Positions 56,062 to 64,000 of a stretch of 64,000 nucleotides of DNA are shown here, one piece after another; the first letter of the stretch is position 1; each line of letters opens with the position of its first letter. The position numbers were made by a program, and so were the translations under genes. The DNA lies in contig NZ_JACSQZ010000005.1 in the NCBI RefSeq assembly GCF_014836325.1, positions 24,007 through 88,006 on the forward strand. Direction: 5' to 3'. This DNA comes from Clostridium gallinarum. Its GTDB lineage: Bacteria; Bacillota; Clostridia; Clostridiales; Clostridiaceae. A model generated the notes under the pieces. It made no database searches. It had not been told where the DNA came from and saw only the letters and a program-made list of their open reading frames with translations.

Positions 56062-57999
56062 TTAGTTTTCTTTATTAGCTATTTCTAATATTAATCTGTT
56101 CTTTAATTCAGAAACTGGAATTGCACCTTCTTCTCCGTTCTTTCTGCTTCTTACAGAAATTGCATTGCTTTCAGCTTCTTTTTCACCAACAACTAGGATA
56201 TAAGGTATTCTTTCAAGTCTTGCTTCTCTGATTTTATAACCAATCTTTTCAGCTCTGTAGTCTCCAGAAATTCTTATTCCTGCATTTTTAAATTCTTTAA
56301 CTATTGATTCAGCATAGTCATTGTACTTATCAGAGATAGGTAAAACTATTGCTTGAGTTGGAGATAACCAAGTTGGGAATGCACCAGCATATTTTTCAAT
56401 AAGCATAGCTAAAGTTCTTTCATAACATCCAATTGAAGATCTGTGGATTATAAATGGACGTTTCTTATTTCCGTCTTTGTCTATATAAGTCATATCAAAT
56501 CTTTCTGCAAGAGCAAAGTCAATTTGGATAGTTATTATTGTATCTTCTTTTCCATGAACATTCTTGAATTGGATATCAAGTTTTGGTCCGTAGAATGCTG
56601 CTTCACCTTCAGCTTCAACATAATCAATTTCAAGGTGATCTAAGATACCTTTCATTAATACTTGAGTTTCTTCCCAAGCTTCTGGATTATTTATATATTT
56701 TTCAGTATTGTTTGGATCCCATTTAGAGAATCTATATGAAATATCTCCATCAATACCTAAAGTAGACATAATATATTTTATTAATTCAAGAGAACCTTTA
56801 AATTCTTCTTCAATTTGGTCAGGTCTACAAATTATATGACCTTCAGCTAAAGTGAATTGTCTAACTCTTATTAATCCATGCATTTCACCTGATGCTTCAT
56901 TTCTAAATAAAGTAGAAGTTTCACCATATCTTATTGGAAGTTCTCTATAGCTGTGTTGATCAGCATTGTACACAGTAAATTGGAATGGACAAGTCATAGG
57001 TCTTAAAGCCATAACTTCTGAATCTTTTTCTTCATCTCCTAAAACGAACATACCATCTTTATAGTGATCCCAGTGTCCTGAAACTTTATATAAATCATTT
57101 TTAGCCATAAATGGAGTTTTAGTTAAAACATAACCTCTTTTTTCTTCTTCATCTTCAATCCATCTTTGAAGCAGTTGAAGTATTTTAGCTCCTTTTGGCA
57201 TTAATAGAGGTAGACCTTGACCTATTCTTTCATCAGTAGTGAATAGTTTAAGTTCTCTTCCTAATCTGTTATGATCTCTCTTTTTAGCTTCTTCTAAAGC
57301 TTCTAAATGAGCATCTAAGTCTGCTTTCTTTAAGAATGCAGTTCCATATATTCTTGAAAGCATCTTATTCTTTTCGTCACCTTTCCAGTAAGCCCCAGCG
57401 CTTCTAAGAAGTTTAATAGCTTTAACTGGTTTTAAAGACATTAAGTGAGGACCAGCACATAAATCTACAAAGTCACCCATTTTATAGAATGATATAACTT
57501 CATCTTCTCCTAAGTCATTTATTAATTCAACTTTATATGATTCGTTAGCATCTTCCATAAGTTTTATAGCTTCAGCTCTTGGTAACTCAAATCTTTCAAT
57601 AGAAGGATTTTCTTTTATTATTTTTCTCATTTCATCTTCAATTTTTACTAAATCATCAGCACTAAAAGCATTTTCTACATCAAAGTCATAGTAGAAACCA
57701 TCATTTATAGCAGGTCCTATAGCTAATTTAGTGTTTGGATATAATCTTTTTACTGCATATGCAAGAACGTGAGAGATGCTATGTCTTAATGCATCCTTAC
57801 CTTCCTCAGAGTCAAAAGTACATATAGCAAGTTCGCTATCCTCATTAACTACATAACGTAAGTCAACAACCTTTCCATTAACTATTCCACAACAAGCATT
57901 TCTAGCTAGACCTTCACTAATTGATTTAGCTATGTCTAAAACAGAAACACCAGCATCGAATTCTTTTACTGATCCATCTTTTAAAGTGATTTTAATCAT
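56062..57999 (-). CDS. thrS: Threonyl-tRNA synthetase
   Basis: 645 aa, standard ThrRS. TGS domain about 1-62, editing domain (HSISHVLAYAVKRLYP, HxxxH), class II catalytic core with MTCPFQFTVY, the motif 2 EMHGLIRVRQFTLAEGH, motif 3 HRSSIGCYERTLAMLIEKY, and a C-terminal anticodon domain. I use ATG 57999 behind GGGAG; the longer in-frame start at 58068 lies in a repeat. Controlled by a threonine T-box upstream. Confidence 0.97.
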   Translation of the reverse strand: MIKITLKDGSVKEFDAGVSVLDIAKSISEGLARNACCGIVNGKVVDLRYVVNEDSELAICTFDSEEGKDALRHSISHVLAYAVKRLYPNTKLAIGPAINDGFYYDFDVENAFSADDLVKIEDEMRKIIKENPSIERFELPRAEAIKLMEDANESYKVELINDLGEDEVISFYKMGDFVDLCAGPHLMSLKPVKAIKLLRSAGAYWKGDEKNKMLSRIYGTAFLKKADLDAHLEALEEAKKRDHNRLGRELKLFTTDERIGQGLPLLMPKGAKILQLLQRWIEDEEEKRGYVLTKTPFMAKNDLYKVSGHWDHYKDGMFVLGDEEKDSEVMALRPMTCPFQFTVYNADQHSYRELPIRYGETSTLFRNEASGEMHGLIRVRQFTLAEGHIICRPDQIEEEFKGSLELIKYIMSTLGIDGDISYRFSKWDPNNTEKYINNPEAWEETQVLMKGILDHLEIDYVEAEGEAAFYGPKLDIQFKNVHGKEDTIITIQIDFALAERFDMTYIDKDGNKKRPFIIHRSSIGCYERTLAMLIEKYAGAFPTWLSPTQAIVLPISDKYNDYAESIVKEFKNAGIRISGDYRAEKIGYKIREARLERIPYILVVGEKEAESNAISVRSRKNGEEGAIPVSELKNRLILEIANKEN

Positions 58000-58027
58000 A
58001 TTTAATACTCCCTTTCTTTGTAATGTA

Positions 58028-58165
58028 AAATTAAAAATTAAGAATGAAGAATTAAGGAAAAAATCCAATGGATTTTGAATACAAGGTGCTTAGCACCATT
58101 AAATTTAAGTTTTGCTGTGCAAAACATCATTAATTTTTCATTTTTAATTCTTCATTATTAATTTA
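58028..58165. repeat. AT-rich inverted-repeat element inside the thrS leader
   Basis: Imperfect arms of about 28-35 bp (AAATTAAAAATTAAGAATGA... and ...TTCTTCATTATTAATTT) enclose three small perfect hairpins: AAAATCC/GGATTTT, GGTGC/GCACC and GTTTTGC/GCAAAAC. It lies between the T-box terminator and thrS. The arms resemble those at 61560-61690. Confidence 0.7.
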
Positions 58166-58186
58166 AAGATTGCTTTGAAATCTTAT

Positions 58187-58425
58187 AAAAAAAGCTCCCG
58201 TCCCAATCTATATAATTATAGAAGGGACGAGAGCATAAATTCTTAATTTCCCGCGGTTCCACCCTTAATTGCTTATAATAAGCCTCTTAAGATATCGTAA
58301 CGTGATATTAAACGGACTGTATTAAAGTCACTCAGAGGTGGTTTTCAACTAGCTTCAAATAAGATAATTTCACCAAGTATATCTCTCTCTGGAATTGAAA
58401 ATTAGTTTACTCTTCTCTTCAACGT
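58187..58425 (-). ncRNA. T-box riboswitch, threonine (thrS leader)
   Basis: On the minus strand: AGAGAAGAGTA near the start, GGTGAAA of the distal stem I, specifier region AAAACCACCTCTGAGTG with ACC (Thr) codon, the T-box GGGTGGAACCGCGGG at 58250-58264, and the terminator stem GCTCTCGTCCC / GGGACGGGAGC followed by seven Ts. Uncharged tRNA-Thr should favour the antiterminator and allow thrS expression. Confidence 0.95.
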
Positions 58426-58558
58426 TTTAAAATATTTGTAATTTATATTATAGTTAAGCAATTAATTTATGTCAACTTTTATTTAATAACTATAAAATTC
58501 TTTGATAAAACAAATATTTAAGGAAATAAATATAAAAATTTGAATATAAAAGAATATT

Positions 58559-58975
58559 TTAGCTAATATTAATATTATGATAAAGTCGTTCAAGTTGTAT
58601 TTCTTGAAGCGTATTATAGGAGTATAGTTTACCGCCCATAAGGTTTTTAATTATTTCATTTTTTGAATAACCTTCTTTATAAAGCTTTAATTTTTTTAAT
58701 AGCTTTTTTAATGAAGAATTAGTACATTCTAAAATGATAAGAAGTTCCTTAGCTGTATAGTAATCTTTAGGAAGAAGTTTAAATAGTTTTTTTTGCATTT
58801 CAAGCTTGTATTTAATATCCGTTTCTATACAGTTATGAGGTCCGTTTTTTCCTCTATGGTGGTAGTTACAAAGATATTTGTAATTTAACTTAATATCGTA
58901 GCCACCTTCGTGTTTATGAACTATATGATGTATATCCGCTGTTGATCCACAAATTTCGCAGTGGTACAAAGTCAT
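58559..58975 (-). CDS. HNH-like zinc protein with C-terminal helix-turn-helix-like region
   Basis: 138 aa. N-terminus CEICG, then DIHHIVHKHEGG, LCNYHHRGKNGPHN: a compact Cys/His cluster in the HNH/zinc style, with the HH pair as candidate catalytic residues. Residues 75-138 are basic and probably helical (YTAKELLIILECTNSSLKKLL) and could bind DNA. AAAGGAGG precedes the ATG. A full nuclease function is not certain. It is a lone minus-strand gene. Confidence 0.65.
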   Translation of the reverse strand: MTLYHCEICGSTADIHHIVHKHEGGYDIKLNYKYLCNYHHRGKNGPHNCIETDIKYKLEMQKKLFKLLPKDYYTAKELLIILECTNSSLKKLLKKLKLYKEGYSKNEIIKNLMGGKLYSYNTLQEIQLERLYHNINIS

Positions 58976-59206
58976 GCCTCCTTTAATATATCTTTAAATA
59001 TATTATATATTTTTTTTTACTAATAATCTAGATAATAAATATTTTGAATATTAGGATTTTAATAAAAATATTTAAAATTTAAAAATAAAAGTGTTTATCT
59101 TTACTCTATTTTCTGTAAAAATACTTGAAAATAGGGTAAAATATACTATATAATATTTATACATAGATAGTATATTTTATTACTGAAATGAAAGAAAGGT
59201 GATACA

Positions 59207-59881
59207 GTGAGACATGGTTATGATTCATTTGACTATTGGGAAGAATTAATTAATGAAAATAAAACTATAAGAGGACATATGTTTATGGATAGATTACCTG
59301 ATAATAAAAGTATCTACATCCATAGTTTAATATTTTCTAAGAATAATGGTCTTAATAATATATGGTCTTACTTTCCTAATGAAAGAAGTATATTAGGATA
59401 TATACAGTATTCATTTTTACAAGAAGCTTTTTATAAATGGATTTATGGTAAAGATAGAGTAATTGTAAGTGTTCCAAATGTACCTGTGGAAACAATAATT
59501 CATGATGGTGAAAAAAATAATAAAATAAGCAAAGATGAAGCAGAAAAGATGAAAAAACATTTGGATATGGTAAAAAGCTATTGGAATTTACCTAAAGATA
59601 AATTAATAAGAGAATTAAAAAGATTTTCAAGAGATTTTAATAGAACATGGTATGGTGACAATAAAGAGTTTTTATATTTAAAAATATTTGATAATCCAAA
59701 AGATTTAGGAGAGTTTGTTGTAAGTTCTAGCTATATTACTACAACAGAAGAAGACTTTATTGAAAGAACAGGAATTAATCTAAATGAGTGGAAAAATATC
59801 TGTGAAAAAGCTCACATAAATAAGAGAGATGGGGAGAAATTTAGAGATATTTTATTAAAATCACTTACAGAAATAATATAA
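59207..59881 (+). CDS. Conserved-looking protein of unknown function
   Basis: 224 aa with a GTG start behind AAAGGTGATA. Soluble, rich in charged and aromatic residues (FDYWEELINENK, IQYSFLQEAFYKWIYGK, RDFNRTWYGDNKEFLYLK). No signal peptide, membrane segment or nucleotide-binding motif is visible. I do not recognise a family. It sits just before two tRNA genes; a link is not evident. Confidence 0.7.
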   Translation: MRHGYDSFDYWEELINENKTIRGHMFMDRLPDNKSIYIHSLIFSKNNGLNNIWSYFPNERSILGYIQYSFLQEAFYKWIYGKDRVIVSVPNVPVETIIHDGEKNNKISKDEAEKMKKHLDMVKSYWNLPKDKLIRELKRFSRDFNRTWYGDNKEFLYLKIFDNPKDLGEFVVSSSYITTTEEDFIERTGINLNEWKNICEKAHINKRDGEKFRDILLKSLTEII

Positions 59882-59896
59882 GATTAAAATTAATTA

Positions 59897-59926
59897 TTGA
59901 CAGTGATAGTAATTGGAATATATAAT
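59897..59926 (+). promoter_or_regulatory. Promoter of the tRNA pair, embedded in an inverted repeat
   Basis: TTGACA (59897-59902), 18-bp spacer, TATAAT (59921-59926), 20 bp before tRNA-Gly. The same stretch forms an imperfect inverted repeat TTATTGACAGT...ACTGTCAATAA, which may end the upstream gene. Confidence 0.75.
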
Positions 59927-59945
59927 ATTACTGTCAATAAGCTAT

Positions 59946-60019
59946 GCGGGTGTAGCTCAATGGTAGAGCCCTTGCCTTCCAAGCAAGTTACGTGAGTTCG
60001 ATTCTCATCACCCGCTCCA
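59946..60019 (+). tRNA. tRNA-Gly (anticodon TCC)
   Basis: 74 nt with encoded CCA. Acceptor GCGGGTG/CACCCGC, anticodon stem CTTGC/GCAAG around loop CTTCCAA (anticodon TCC), T-loop GTTCGATTC. Confidence 0.97.
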
Positions 60020-60024
60020 AATAT

Positions 60025-60100
60025 GCGTTATTAGCTCAGTTGGTAGAGCACCTGACTCTTAATCAGGGTGTCCCGGGTTCGATCCCCTGATGACGCACCA
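60025..60100 (+). tRNA. tRNA-Lys (anticodon CTT)
   Basis: 76 nt with encoded CCA. Acceptor GCGTTAT/ATGACGC, anticodon stem CCTGA/TCAGG around loop CTCTTAA (anticodon CTT), T-arm CGGGTTCGATCCC. Only 5 nt after tRNA-Gly. Confidence 0.97.
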
Positions 60101-60103
60101 AAC

Positions 60104-60134
60104 AAGAGGGATTAATTTTTAATCTCTCTTTTTT
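60104..60134 (+). terminator. Terminator after the tRNA pair
   Basis: AAGAGGGATTA / TAATCTCTCTT stem, then six Ts. Confidence 0.9.
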
Positions 60135-60210
60135 GTTTGCTATTTAGAAAATTATAAAAATGCTATTCAAAGGATAATATTTTTATTAAGAATCAAAGGA
60201 GAGACACATT

Positions 60211-61488
60211 TTGAATAACAAAGGTAATGGATTTGCTTTAATTCCTTTGGGAGTTTTTTTAGCAGTTTATTTAGGGAGCTCTGTGATAGCTAAAGATTTT
60301 TATGCTGTATCAGTGTTAGTACCTTTTTTAGCAGCAGCATTGACAGCTTTATTAATGAATAGAAAAGAAAAGTTTGAAAATAAAATAGAAATTTTTTGTA
60401 AAGGTGCAGGAAATACTAATATTTTATTGATGATTATCATATTTATATTAGCAGGAGCATTTGCTGAGGTTGCTAAGGATATGGGAGCTGTTGATTCAAC
60501 TGTAAATTTAGGACTTTCTCTACTACCAAGTAGTCTTTTAGTTCCTGGAATTTTTATAATAGCTTGTTTTATAGCTGTATCAATAGGAACATCTATGGGA
60601 ACTATAGTAGCACTTATACCAATAGCAGTTGGAATTGCATCTAAGATAGGTGTAGAGACAGCTTTATGTGTAGGAGCAGTAGTAAGTGGAGCAATGTTTG
60701 GGGACAACCTATCTATAATATCAGATACAACAATTGCAGCTACAAGAACTCAAGGTTGTGAAATGAAGGATAAATTTAAAATGAATTTTATTATAGTTTT
60801 ACCAGCTGCTATAATTACAACATTAATATTTATGTTTTTAGCTAAAAGTAATTCTATAGTAGATTTAGGAGCATTAGATTTTAATTTATTCAAAATTTTA
60901 CCGTACATAATAGTAATAGTAACAGCATTATTAGGCATAAATGTAATAATTGTTTTATTACTTGGAATTTTATCTTCCGGATTAATTGGATTTGCTTTAG
61001 GAAGCTTTAATGTATTAGGTTTCTTTAACTCTATTTCAAATGGAATAGGTGGGATGAGTGAACTTATAATAATTTCACTTCTTATCGCTGGAACAATAGA
61101 AATAATCAAATTTAACGGTGGAATAGATTTTATATTAAATAAAGGGATAAAGAACTTTAAAAGCAAAAGAGGAGCAGAATATGGAATTGCAACTTTAGTA
61201 AGTTTAGTAGACATATGTACTGCAAACAATACAGTTTCAATAGTTACAGTAGGACCAATTGCTAAAGATATTTCAGATAAATTTGAGCTAGAGCCAAAAA
61301 GAGTGGCAGGAATTTTAGATATGTTTGCATGCGTGTTCCAAGGAATTATTCCTTATGGAGCTCAATTAATATCAGCTGCAGGACTAGCTGCAATATCTCC
61401 ATTTGCAATAATGAAATTTCTATTTTATCCATATCTAATGGGGATTTGTGCTATAATAGCAATATACATACATTGGAGAAATAAATAA
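60211..61488 (+). CDS. nhaC: NhaC-family Na+/H+ antiporter-like membrane protein
   Basis: 425 aa with TTG start behind AAAGGAGAG. About eleven membrane segments. IGTSMGTIVALIPIAVGIA and GAVVSGAMFGDNLSIISDTTIAATRTQG are typical of the NhaC/ion-transporter superfamily, with conserved Asp residues in the latter. May exchange Na+ or an amine/amino acid; the exact substrate is uncertain. Terminator at 61519. Confidence 0.85.
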   Translation: MNNKGNGFALIPLGVFLAVYLGSSVIAKDFYAVSVLVPFLAAALTALLMNRKEKFENKIEIFCKGAGNTNILLMIIIFILAGAFAEVAKDMGAVDSTVNLGLSLLPSSLLVPGIFIIACFIAVSIGTSMGTIVALIPIAVGIASKIGVETALCVGAVVSGAMFGDNLSIISDTTIAATRTQGCEMKDKFKMNFIIVLPAAIITTLIFMFLAKSNSIVDLGALDFNLFKILPYIIVIVTALLGINVIIVLLLGILSSGLIGFALGSFNVLGFFNSISNGIGGMSELIIISLLIAGTIEIIKFNGGIDFILNKGIKNFKSKRGAEYGIATLVSLVDICTANNTVSIVTVGPIAKDISDKFELEPKRVAGILDMFACVFQGIIPYGAQLISAAGLAAISPFAIMKFLFYPYLMGICAIIAIYIHWRNK

Positions 61489-61518
61489 CGGCTGTTGTAA
61501 AATTAATATATATAAACC

Positions 61519-61554
61519 AAAAAAGATCTTGCTGTTTAAAGCAAGATCTTTTTT
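61519..61554 (+). terminator. Terminator after the antiporter gene
   Basis: AAAAAAGATCTTGC / GCAAGATCTTTTTT perfect 14-bp stem. Confidence 0.93.
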
Positions 61555-61559
61555 AAATT

Positions 61560-61690
61560 AAAAATTTAAAATTAAGAATTAAAAATTAATGATGAAATTC
61601 CAAAGGAATTTCTAAATTTACAATCTTTAAAACTAGGCTAGCCTAGTTTTTTCATTAATTTTTCACTTTTCATTCTTAATTTTTCATTTC
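61560..61690. repeat. AT-rich inverted-repeat element at the 3' end of ispF
   Basis: Arms AAAATTAAGAATTAAAAATTAATG and CATTAATTTTTCACTTTTCATTC... enclose two perfect hairpins, AAATTCC/GGAATTT and AACTAGGC/GCCTAGTT. Same architecture as the 58028-58165 element, with different inner hairpins. Its right arm runs into the last codons of ispF. Confidence 0.65.
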
Positions 61691-62152
61691 AATAAGGCAT
61701 ATGCTTTGTGAAGAAATACCTTCTCCTGTTCCTGTAAAGCCTAGGCCTTCTTCTGTAGTTGCTTTTACGTTAACTTTTGTTATATCAATTTTTAAAGCTT
61801 TTGCAATATTTTCACGCATTTCTTTTATAAATGGAGACATTTTTGGTTTTTGAGCAATTATTGTAGAATCTATATTATTAATTGAATAGTTATGTTCAAT
61901 TAATAATTTTCCTACTTCTTCAAGAAGCTTTATGCTGGAGATACCTTTGAACTTTGGATCAGTATCTGGAAAAAGTGTGCCTATATCTCCAAGAGCTGAA
62001 GCTCCAAGTAGAGAATCAATAATTGCATGAACTAAAACATCTGCATCTGAATGTCCAAGGAGACCTTTTTCATAGGGAATGTTAACTCCACCTATGATTA
62101 AATCTCTTTCTTCTACTAGACGATGTACATCATATCCTAAACCTATTCTCAT
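61676..62152 (-). CDS. ispF: 2-C-methyl-D-erythritol 2,4-cyclodiphosphate synthase
   Basis: 158 aa. Fifth enzyme of the MEP isoprenoid pathway. [12 protein letters not shown] has the metal-binding Asp8/His10; [29 protein letters not shown] and [18 protein letters not shown] are conserved. I start at ATG 62152 because GGAGG lies 7 nt upstream; an in-frame ATG two codons before is too close to that site. The AT-rich repeat overlaps its 3' end. Confidence 0.96.
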   Translation of the reverse strand: MRIGLGYDVHRLVEERDLIIGGVNIPYEKGLLGHSDADVLVHAIIDSLLGASALGDIGTLFPDTDPKFKGISSIKLLEEVGKLLIEHNYSINNIDSTIIAQKPKMSPFIKEMRENIAKALKIDITKVNVKATTEEGLGFTGTGEGISSQSICLIEMKN

Positions 62153-62233
62153 TTTCATTCCTCCAAGACTAATTATAGGATATATTTTACTATACATAAT
62201 AATTATTTCAAGGAATTATAATGAATTTTATAA

Positions 62234-62413
62234 TTATAATACTTTTTTTAAATAATAAATATTTGAATTAGTAGGATGATGAGTTTTTTTATTAAATAAT
62301 TTATTAAGAAAATCTTTAATATTTATTTTAATTTTGTATATAAAAAGTAAAGGTTTAGATTTTATTCTCTTTCGCTTAAAAATAAAATCAACATAAATAA
62401 TTTTTCTATTCAT
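62234..62413 (-). CDS. Small basic protein of unknown function
   Basis: 59 aa with ATG at 62413 behind TTAGGAG (6-nt spacing). Very lysine rich (MNRKIIYVDFIFKRKRIKSK...IKDFLNKLFNKK) and about +14 net charge. No family recognised. It lies upstream of ispF on the same strand. The good ribosome site supports translation, but composition bias lowers confidence. Confidence 0.45.
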   Translation of the reverse strand: MNRKIIYVDFIFKRKRIKSKPLLFIYKIKINIKDFLNKLFNKKTHHPTNSNIYYLKKVL

Positions 62414-62492
62414 AAGTTACTCCTAAATCATTAATGATTATAAATGTTTATGTTATAATATATGATGAATGATTATAAAAGTTTATTGGGAG

Positions 62493-63107
62493 ATGAGAAG
62501 ATTGGTAGAAAAGATTAGAAGAATAATAGGATTAATTTTAATTATTGTGGGAGTGGCTATAATAGTATCGATTATTTATAAAAAAGTAGAAACATCAAAT
62601 AGACAAAAGGAACTTCAAAATATACTAGAAGAAGTTATTAATGAAGAGAAAAGTGAATTAACTGAAGAAGAGGAAGAAAAATTAATTAATGGATATAAAC
62701 CTATTGCTTTAATAGAAATCCCAAGTATAAATTTATCTCAAGGATTAGTTGAAGGAATAAGTGATGATGTATTGCAATATTATTTAGGACATTTTGAGAA
62801 TTCAGCAAAGCCGGGAGAAATAGGTAACTTTGCAGTAGCAGGACATAGAGTTTCGGATTACTCAGAGGCTTTTGTTAATTTATATAAGGTTGAAGTTGGA
62901 GATAAGGTAAGCGTTAAAGCTAATAAAAAAGAATATATATATGAGGTAACTGAGAGTTATATAGTATCACCTGATAGAGTTGATGTATTAGATGATACAA
63001 AGGATGCAACTATGACATTAATAACCTGTACTGTAGGGGCTAAGGAGAGAGTTATAGTAAAAGGAAAATTAATTGAAACTAAGGATTTGAAAACTGGAGG
63101 AGAGTAA
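62493..63107 (+). CDS. Class D-like sortase
   Basis: 204 aa. N-terminal membrane anchor about 10-28; sortase fold with catalytic His in AGHRVSDY, Cys in TLITCTVG and Arg in ERVIVKG. It would attach surface proteins to the cell wall or link pilins. Start is unsure: ATG 62493 directly abuts GGGAG; TTG 62502 has better spacing, and ATG 62469 has no ribosome site. The next gene begins 3 nt after the stop. Confidence 0.88.
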   Translation: MRRLVEKIRRIIGLILIIVGVAIIVSIIYKKVETSNRQKELQNILEEVINEEKSELTEEEEEKLINGYKPIALIEIPSINLSQGLVEGISDDVLQYYLGHFENSAKPGEIGNFAVAGHRVSDYSEAFVNLYKVEVGDKVSVKANKKEYIYEVTESYIVSPDRVDVLDDTKDATMTLITCTVGAKERVIVKGKLIETKDLKTGGE

Positions 63108-63110
63108 TAG

Positions 63111-64000
63111 ATGAGTGGCTTTGAATATGATAAATATAAGTTTTCTATGAAAAAACCATCTAATCTAGAGTTGGATGATGTAATTGAAAATCGTAAAGAA
63201 GAAATAGAAAGATTAAATGATGATCTTTTAGAATATAAAATATTAATTAAAGATTTAGCATATGATGAAGTTTCTTATATGACTAGAAATAAAATATTAA
63301 ATATAGCTTATTTTATAATAGAAGAAGTTGAATTATTTGATTATATTAATACTACAAAAAAGTTTCCTATAAATAGATTGTTAAAAAGAACTCCTATAGA
63401 TAAAGAATTTTATATACAGTGGAAAGAATATATAATAGCATACGTAGTTATTTTATCAAATCCTAATTATAAGTATTTACAAGAATATATACAAATAGAA
63501 GAATCTATAAATATTTTAGGTGCTGAAGAAATGATGCAAAATAATAAGGAAGAAGAATATAGGGGAATTATACTTTCTAAAGGATTAAGCTCTGCCATAA
63601 TATTAACCTCAAAGGGAGAGTTTATAAAAGTTAAAGCTGGGAAAAATAATAAAATAGGAGAAGACTTTATTGGTAAGGAAGGCTTTAAACTAAGAAAATA
63701 TAAACTACAAATATCTATATTTTTAAGCATTTTAGTAGTTATTTTTTCTATAGGTTTACTTCAATATAAATTAATAGATAAAACTGTAGTTATAGAAACA
63801 ACCTCATCAATAACTTTAGAAGTAAATAAGTTTAGTAAAATAATAGATGCCTATACACAAACTGAAAAAGGTAATATAATGTTAGATAAACTTAATGTAG
63901 TTAATTCTGATATCGATACATCAATGAGAGAAATTTTAAATTATGCTATTGATAATGAAATGATACCTGATACAGGTGTGCTTATAACTATAACGGGGAA
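63111..64000 (+). CDS. RsgI-type anti-sigma-I factor with SigI C-domain-like N-terminus (partial, runs off the window)
   Basis: 296 codons visible. ATG 63111 follows GGAGGAG. Residues 150-190 (YRGIILSKGLSSAIILTSKGEF) match the RsgI_N anti-sigma domain, TM helix about 199-217, and the outer part (ITLEVNKFSKIIDAYTQTEKG) matches the RsgI extracellular module. Unusually, residues 20-130 resemble the C-terminal domain of SigI (ARF-like NIAYFIIEEVELFDYI, FPINRLLKRTP, YIIAYVVILS..YKYLQEYI). It probably senses an external polysaccharide or wall signal. The end is not visible. Confidence 0.8.
   Translation, partial: MSGFEYDKYKFSMKKPSNLELDDVIENRKEEIERLNDDLLEYKILIKDLAYDEVSYMTRNKILNIAYFIIEEVELFDYINTTKKFPINRLLKRTPIDKEFYIQWKEYIIAYVVILSNPNYKYLQEYIQIEESINILGAEEMMQNNKEEEYRGIILSKGLSSAIILTSKGEFIKVKAGKNNKIGEDFIGKEGFKLRKYKLQISIFLSILVVIFSIGLLQYKLIDKTVVIETTSSITLEVNKFSKIIDAYTQTEKGNIMLDKLNVVNSDIDTSMREILNYAIDNEMIPDTGVLITITG

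Noticed and set aside
60300..61229. Two long minus-strand frames (135 and 159 residues) inside the antiporter gene
   Set aside because: They mirror the hydrophobic sense coding sequence and lack ribosome sites; the sense gene has clear family motifs.

Overview
The window is very AT-rich chromosomal DNA that looks like Clostridium sensu stricto. The pointers are ATG/TTG/GTG starts behind strong GGAGG-type ribosome binding sites, a glmS ribozyme, a T-box-controlled thrS, pyruvate:ferredoxin oxidoreductase, a split flavin-based extracellular reductase and a SigI/RsgI-type gene. The species cannot be named from the sequence alone.

Region 1 (1-2489): a leader made of two tandem-repeat blocks and a glmS ribozyme, followed by glmS. 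Region 2 (2490-29093): a complete 26.6-kb Tn7-like transposon inserted 24 nt after the glmS stop codon. It has a 5-bp target duplication (ATAAT), matching terminal sequences starting TGTAG, four contiguous 20-bp TnsB-type sites at the glmS-proximal end and three spaced sites at the distal end. Its order is: a second copy of a small gene that normally follows glmS, an unexplained 0.7-kb stretch, tnsA-tnsB-tnsC, two tandem tniQ/tnsD genes, a divergent XRE regulator/GHKL ATPase pair around a palindrome, a full type I BREX defence operon (brxA, brxB, brxC, pglX, pglZ, brxL), and a protein with a PD-(D/E)XK nuclease signature next to the distal end. The displaced host copy of the small gene begins directly after the target duplication.

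Region 3 (29099-36632): a MarR-nitroreductase-pirin operon with a well-formed operator/promoter, nifJ, a small alarmone synthetase and a sirtuin. Region 4 (36879-42668): a CitA/DcuS-type two-component system, then separate FAD and FMN lipoproteins that probably form an extracellular fumarate-type reductase, then small genes including a P-loop gene broken by one stop codon. Region 5 (42841-48113, minus strand): a pyroglutamate-related operon (DUF969, DUF979, pcp, gamma-glutamylcyclotransferase-like) and a diguanylate cyclase with periplasmic sensor domains.

Region 6 (48326-55913): a PTS glucose-family permease behind a BglG/LicT-type antiterminator element, a metallophosphoesterase, homoserine dehydrogenase, 5-formyl-THF cyclo-ligase, a ZIP transporter and a PAS-GGDEF protein. 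Region 7 (55993-64000): thrS with its threonine T-box, an HNH-like protein, tRNA-Gly and tRNA-Lys, an NhaC-type antiporter, ispF, a sortase, and the start of an RsgI-type anti-sigma factor whose N-terminus resembles the C-terminal domain of sigma-I.

The strongest candidates for unusual biology are the Tn7-like BREX island with its accessory GHKL and nuclease-like genes, its captured glmS-neighbour gene, the unequal TniQ pair, the SigI-C/RsgI fusion, and a dispersed family of hairpins with a shared loop (39272, 42841, 53167, 55993).
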